Shown here: piece by piece, positions 58,198 to 64,000 of the stretch
Layout of the letters: the number at the start of each line of letters is the position of its first letter
How positions within the stretch are numbered: position 1 is the first letter of the stretch
Origin: Thunnus maccoyii
Lineage: Eukaryota; Chordata; Actinopteri; Scombriformes; Scombridae
Direction of reading: 5' to 3'
NCBI RefSeq assembly: GCF_910596095.1
Contig: NC_056550.1
Span: forward strand, 28,297,699-28,361,698
DNA length: 64,000 bases
The notes under the pieces: generated by a model
Database searches by the model: none
Told to the model about the DNA's origin: nothing
Seen by the model: the letters and a program-made list of their open reading frames with translations, nothing else
Translations under genes and position numbers: made by a program

Positions 58198-61100
58198 TCA
58201 GTCCAACATGGCGTCCAGCTGGTCGGCCAGGTCATCAAACATGTTGCCGATGTCATCCAGAATGTTCCCTGCTGACTTCACTGTGTTCGCTCTGCTGGTG
58301 TGGAAACAAGAAACGAGACTCAGTTAATATCAGTAGTGGAAAGTCATTAACTACATTTACTCAAGTACTGTACTTAAGTACAACTGTGAGGTACTTGTAC
58401 TTTACTTGAGTATTTCCATGTGATGCTACTTTATACTTCCACTCCACTACATTTCAGAGGGAAATATTGTACTTTCTACTCCACAATATTTATTTGACAG
58501 CTTTAGTTACTTTTCAGATAAAAATCAAATGTAAGACGTAAGTAAGTAAGAATTTCTTACCTATCTGAGTCCTCTAGGTTCAGTTTCCTCTCAACGGCGA
58601 TTAGAGCTGCTTCCAGAGACGTGCTGGTCTGATCCAGTCTCTGCTGGACCACCTCCGTCCCGCAGGACAGCTCGGGGACGAGGCCCGGACCCACCACGCA
58701 CACCTGAGGCTTTGCTGCTGTCAGTGAGGGGCTCTGAGGGGCCGGGGACAGGGAAGGAGCCGGGGCCAGAGCTGGAGCCGAGACCAGGGGCCCATGGGCT
58801 GGAGCCGGGGCCGGGACCAGGGGCCCGTGGGCTGGCGCCGGGGATGGGACCAGGGGCCCGTGGGCTGGCGCTGGAGGCAGGACCAGGGGCCCATGGGCTG
58901 GTGCTGGGGCTGGGACCAGGGGCACGTGGGCTGGCGCCGGGGCTGGGACCAGGGGCACGTTGACTGGCGCCGGGGCTGGGACCAGGGGCATGTGGGCTGG
59001 CGCCGGGGCTGGGACCAGGGGCCCGTGGGCTGGCACCAGGGGCCCATGGGCTGGAGTTGGGGCTGGGACCAGGGGGACATGAGCAGGAGAGGACGGAGAG
59101 GTGAAGGCCACGCTCTGAACCACGCTGACGGTCACAGCTGGAGAGGAGGGTCCAGCTGCTGAAGAAACAGAAACAACAGCAGGTTAAATACCAACAAGTT
59201 CCAAATCAACAGCAACAAGTCACAAGTCAAGAATAACACGTCCTTAGTCAATTCCTGTCAAGAACAAATCAACAGACAAGAGTAAAAAGTGTCAACTCAA
59301 GACCAACAAGTCCCAAGTCAAGACTGACAAGTCTCAAGTCAAAGGTGACAAAGTCTAAAATAGTTAAATTCATGACTTGGGTCTGACTCGAATCCAAGTT
59401 ATGTGACTAAGGAGACACAAATTCTGATTTGTCACTTCTTGTCTGTAAGATTTCTTAGCAGTGTTCATACCTGACATAAAATTACCTTGTGCTGCTAGCA
59501 GACTATGGCGGACAGGTTTTGGGGCAACTGCAGGAGGTTTTGGGGAGAGTGGAGGTTTGATGGGGGACCCTGTAGCTGGACTGGCTGGCCTCTCCACACT
59601 GGCCTCACTGATCCTCAGACTGACCTCCTCCTGGCTCTGGGACGGAGGCCTGCTGCTGTCTGACTCCGAGCCTGCCTCTCTGCTGGGGGAGCTTCCACCC
59701 TGCTCCTTGTCTTTGGGTTTGTGTCGGCGCTTTACTGTGTCTGACTCCTTCAGGTTAAACTCGGGCACCTCTAGGTTTTTGCCTGCTGGTTTCTCTGGTG
59801 GCTCCAGCACAGCTTCAGCCCTGGGCGGCCCCGGAGCTTTGGGCCTCTGTTTGATAGTCAGGTTGCCTTCCTCAGCGAAGGGGATGCACTCGCTGGAGCT
59901 GTTCTGAGGAGATGAAGATGCTTCCAGTCCGTGACTTTTAGATTCTTCTTCCTCTGAGTCTGACTTCACCCCTCGGTCTGGCTCGGTGCTGCTGGTCTGG
60001 ACACACTCGCTCTGCACCCTCCTCCTCACCCCTGGAGTCTCTCTGGACTCGGGGGGAGGCAGTTCTTGCTCAGTGAGGTCTAGTTTAAGTCCTGGGTGGT
60101 TCGTCACCTCTGTGCTGCCCTCCAGGGTGGCTGTGATGCTCCTCACGCTCCCTGGACTGTCGGTCACCACCCCACCAGCAGAGGATGTCGTGCTGCTGTC
60201 GCTCAGCTCCCCACTGGTGGTGCTGCTCACTGAGCTCAGTCTCTTGGGAGGGGGAGGAGGTGGACCTTTTTTTCGGGCGCGCACTGCAAATGACTGACTG
60301 CGCCCTACATTGCCGTTCTTCTCTGGACTCGACTGTAATCGAGCCAGCTGGCTGCGGCCGGGTTTGCGGGTTAAGGTGGCATATGATGGCAAGTTTCCAG
60401 TAGGAAGAGTAGGTTCCTCGTCTTCATCATCGGGCTCTCCGTCTGAGAGAGCATAGCGGGTCAGGCTATGAGTGCGCTTCTTGGGATGCGTCAGAGTCTG
60501 GGTGTAATCCTCAGGTCTGGTAGATGGGTTCAGGTCTGTGGAGCCACACTGAGAATGCAGGTAGCTGAAACCTTTCAGTGCCGGGGAGCCGTGAGGAGAG
60601 GATCCACATGAGCCAGACAGTTTGGGTTTCGCTGGGATGGCTGGGTACTTGAACACAGTGGCTGTACCCAGAGGCACCTGCTTGGGCAGCAGCTGTTGCT
60701 GCAGGGGCCTCTGGTCCCAGCCCTCAGGGAGGTTCCTCTCCTTGGCAGGACTGCCATCCAGGCTCTCCTGGGACCAGCTGTGGGGGTTGATTGAAGCTGT
60801 GGGAGGCTCCTGGGAGCGGCCAGAGCCTCTGGACCTGTTGTCAATGCTCTCCTGGCTCTGTGACATCCCCACAGCATTCTTGATGGCCAAGCCTTCTTCA
60901 CAGCCTCCATAGTGGCTGGACATGGCCGTCTGCAGCTCTGCGCTCAGCTCGCTGTCCTGGAAGGTCAGCATCTTTGGGGTGTGAGGCGAAGAGCATTCAC
61001 CTCCAGCATCGGGCGGCTCAATGGTGACCAGATGGAGGGCTCCAGGGGCTTTGCGTCGCAGCGTGCCTTGGCCTGATTCAGCCTGAAGGATTGCCCTCTG

Positions 61101-63323
61101 GATGTCACACAGCTTCTTCACTGCCAGCATCAGCTTCTTCTGGTGGCCTGGAGGGGAGAAGTTTACCATCAAAACAAAGCAAAACAACACTTGTACAGTC
61201 ACACTGAAGAGCATATAACATCTCCTCACCCAGCTTGGTGATGCCGATCTCCTGCAGATCCTCCCATGTGAGGTCTCTGACTATGCTGATCGAGTCGTAG
61301 CCGTTTTCAGAGAGTTTCTTGTGGTACTGTGGGAGGCCGATGGCACTGAGCCACTCACCCAGATCAGACTGTGAGAAAAGAAACATCAGTCAGATCAAAG
61401 TCAGTGATTGGAAGTCAGTGTATTCACCAGGTCTGCAGCAGCAGCTCTGGTATAAAACAGTTCCTCACTGGGATGTACTCCGGCAGCCACTCAGGGATGT
61501 TCAGGTTGTTGATCTCGATGGAGATTTTCTTGCGGTGGCCTGGTTTGGTCACTCCGATGGCTGTCAGATCCTGCAGATACAACAAGACACAAGACATGAG
61601 TTACTCTACTATAAGTTTTACACAGCGGTTTCCATTGAGATAAATTAAACAAATGAAGCTGCTGTCACCAAAAAACAGACAGTTCCAGATAGCAGGTCTA
61701 ATGCTGTTAATTATGTGTTAATTATAAAAATACAAATCATCAGACTGTGTTTGTTCACCTCAGGAGTCATCCTGCTGATGGTCGGGACATCATAACCAGC
61801 ACTGATAAAGTTTCCAGTGTACTGCTCCAGCTGGAACTCGCTCAGCCACTGATAGATGGCTTCTGCATCCTACAACACACACAAGTACAAAGGGTGAATA
61901 TAATACACACCTCAATGACGTACTGCAGAACTCTGAAGTGTTCATTTCCTATTACTTTCTGTTAAGGCTGGGCATTTTAATCTAAAATTTAAAACTTGAT
62001 AAATGGTGACATTTATCTTTATAACGATGAAATCGTTATAAAATTTATATCAAATTTATTATAAAGAATTCAAAATACACTTTTAAGGGCAAATGATGTT
62101 GAATTTACATTTTAGGAGATTGAAACTCCAATCATACAAATATGAGTGACATTTCGTCAGAATCAGTCATAAGCTTATCACAAGTTAGCGTGGAAAACTC
62201 AACTGGAAGGCTGAAGCTTTTAGTCTGACGTTGTGACCTTACAGTACCCTCACACTTTTGCTTACTTTCTTTAATATGTACGTATACATTGCAATACAGC
62301 TTTCAACAAAGGATATTTATAAACCAAGTCATAATACATTATAGAAATGCAAATAAGTACAAATAAATAAATAAAATAAAAATACAATTATAAAATAAAA
62401 ATGCATGATAGAAAAACAAAACTTAGTAAATTGAAATCAGAACATTGGGGTGCACATTAAACCTGCTTTAACTGAGTTTTTGTAGTGAAAACAACACTGA
62501 TGTATCATCAGCTTTTAAGTTGACATGTTGAACTTGTTAGCAAACAGTTGCTTCTTTCCACATCCAGCAGTTACGGAGCAACATTATCATTCATGTGGAG
62601 TCGTGTTTCTGTCCACCTGGTGAATGTAAGTCCAATATTCACTCTCCTTTAGCTGTTTTTGCTCTCTACCAACTCCTGAGGGAAATATCTGACTTTTTAG
62701 CAGAGATAATGGGATTTATAGGATACCTGCCCAGAATACTTTATTGCAAAGCTTAAAGAACTGCTGAAAACACATGCCTGACTTATAACGAACATGTTCT
62801 TCATCCACTTTAATAGAACATCTACATAAATAAAGGATTGACAAGGCAACAGTTTGAAGACAGCACCTCTGTGTGGATCTTTACCTTCCCCTCCAGCAGC
62901 TGCTGAGGACGGACAAACTGCTGAGAGAAACTCTGCTCTGCAGGCCTCTGCACCGTCACCGTCTGCCTCCGAGGAGTCCCACCTGCAGTGACATCACAGG
63001 AGGTCACACAGAGGTCAACGGGTGCACTGAACTCAGTTTGTAACCATGTCCTTGAAATATCGGCATCTTGGTAATTTCTATACTGTATATGTAACATGTG
63101 GTAACATTTAGGGAAGGACAAATGGGATGGAAGGAATTTGCTACATTTTGCTTAATATATGTTGAAAATATTTGATCAAAAAGGTGTTTGGTGTTTGGGA
63201 GTCTAATATAAGGGGGGAAATGTTATAAAAACATGTTTGATAAAGGAAATTAAAAGTACCTGCAGGATGGTCTGGCTGTTTGCTGAGGTCTGAGTGTCCA
63301 GAATCAACAGCAGAGGGCACCGG
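58198..63323 (-). CDS. caskin2: CASKIN-family synaptic scaffold protein, 3' half (caskin2-like)
   Basis: Exons (minus): 63323-63260, 62982-62885, 61869-61759, 61570-61469, 61368-61230, 61147-59471, 59158-58561, 58291-58198. Phases agree and give 960 codons before TGA. Two SAM domains come first: [15 protein letters not shown]...[13 protein letters not shown], then [17 protein letters not shown]...[15 protein letters not shown] long disordered proline/serine region follows ([40 protein letters not shown]), then an 11-residue Pro-Ala repeat, and the conserved C-terminus [20 protein letters not shown]. Ankyrin repeats and SH3 are expected beyond 64000. Words such as ERNLPEG, QSQESI..RSRGSG and LTFQ.SELS point, from memory, to CASKIN2 more than CASKIN1. 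CASKINs are multidomain scaffolds; their SAM pair can polymerise. Confidence 0.88.
58330..58520 (+). mobile_element. hAT-like repeat fragment in the last caskin intron
   Basis: AGTAGTGGAAAGTCATTAAC, then ACATTTACTCAAGTACTGTA and ATTTCAGAGGGAAATATTGT. These are words of the CAGTGGTGG family seen in mvp and fusion B. The fragment has one end only. Confidence 0.7.
58770..59070 (-). repeat. 33-bp coding minisatellite in caskin ([11 protein letters not shown] repeat)
   Basis: About nine units of 33 bp encode [11 protein letters not shown] variants with His-Gly, His-Val or His-Met after Ala. Flanking sequence is unique. The unit is a multiple of three, so expansion keeps the frame. Confidence 0.9.
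59159..59420 (+). repeat. Imperfect CAAGTCAAGA-type repeats in a caskin intron
   Basis: Words such as ACAAGTCCCAAGTCAAGACT and GACAAGTCTCAAGTCAAAGG recur about every 25-30 bp between the exons at 59158 and 59471. Confidence 0.55.
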
Positions 63324-64000
63324 CTGCACATAAAAATAACTGTTCATTAGTAATATTTTACTGAAGAGCAGAGAACTGATCAGAAGTCAGAATGTAGAAT
63401 AAGACATCAGCACTACATGATGAACTGAAGTGACGATGCTAACAGCTGCTATTCAACATCTTCAGTTTGTGACTTTGACTCAGAGAGACCTAAAAATCTG
63501 GATTTATTCTTGGCAGGAAACAATATTTTACACAAAGATTAAGTAACTCTAAATCTGAAATCCTGTAAAATACAGAAACAGATTCAGACATACTTTTGTG
63601 CAGGGCAAGATGAAAAGATGCCTGCCCACATGTAAATCAGCAGTAAAGTTCATGTTTATGTGTTGCCTACATGCAGCAAAAGCTGTCATTTGCATTTCTC
63701 CATTGTGGAGTTCTGCACGTCAACAGATTGTGATCTAATATTGCCTGGTTGGTTTTTAAGGATCTGTTTATTTTGACAAAGCAAACACAGAAAAACATTT
63801 TGAGCTGTTCACTAGTTTGGAGCAAAATATGCATGTAATTTTTATGGGAATTATAAATATGTGAAAAATTCAGATGACTCCTAGTTGTTTGGAGCAAAAC
63901 ACAAAGATGTCTGAAAAAACTAAAGACATAACAATTCATTCTCTGATAATCTGCTTAGAAAAAACCTAACTACTAACTACAATAAGCATTCAGCTAAGAG
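63324..64000. other. Caskin intron running to the window edge
   Basis: No exon was recognised. An open frame at the far end has no caskin-like residues. The upstream caskin exons lie outside the window. Confidence 0.6.

Noticed and set aside
58712-59162. Long plus-strand frames rich in Gly, Pro, Trp and Arg
   Set aside because: They are antisense shadows of the caskin minisatellite, where a 33-bp unit keeps several frames open.

Overview
The window is nuclear DNA of a ray-finned fish, most likely a spiny-rayed teleost. Genes are split by GT-AG introns of 0.1 to 3.5 kb. The introns hold teleost-type repeats: a CR1/L2-clade LINE ending in a GATT microsatellite, hAT-like elements with CAGTGGTGG and CAGTGGTTCC ends, and a family rich in ATTAATCGATTA. 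Every convincing gene is on the minus strand, so the window reads from right to left. Exon models were built by hand from splice sites and phases. No database search was run.

Layout. 1-6997: intergenic 3' flank with repeats only. 6998-30.77 kb: a complete major vault protein gene (mvp, copy A), 16 coding exons and 883 codons, with an untranslated first exon near 30.73 kb. 32.0-33.1 kb: a HECT-like fragment and the 3' exons of an IFI27/ISG12-like gene (copy D). 35.3-42.8 kb and 46.4-54.4 kb: two tandem copies (B and C) of a chimeric gene. In each, the first four MVP exons (N-terminal vault repeats) are spliced in frame onto a complete ISG12/IFI27-type glycine/alanine-rich membrane domain. 54.4-58.2 kb: repeat-bearing intergenic DNA. 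58.2-63.3 kb: the 3' half of a CASKIN scaffold gene (best match caskin2), continuing past the right edge.

Main discovery. B (288 aa) and C (299 aa) appear to be MVP-ISG12 fusion proteins made by joining a duplicated mvp 5' end to an ISG12 gene through phase-1 introns. Length differences inside the MVP exons and in the shared ISG12 exons of A, B and C are multiples of three, and all splice sites are intact. Each fusion promoter carries a perfect interferon-stimulated response element followed by a TATA box. The parental mvp promoter shows neither, although its untranslated first exon is homologous. This suggests an interferon-inducible, membrane-anchored partial vault protein. B and C lie in a segmental duplication of about 9.3 kb. 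Decayed ISG12 exons and copy D show that the locus held more ISG12 copies before.

Working together (inference): MVP builds the vault shell, whose N-terminal repeats form the particle waist. B and C keep roughly the first three repeats, so they could join or cap vault halves, or carry a vault-like surface to the mitochondrial or ER membranes where ISG12 proteins reside, during an antiviral response.
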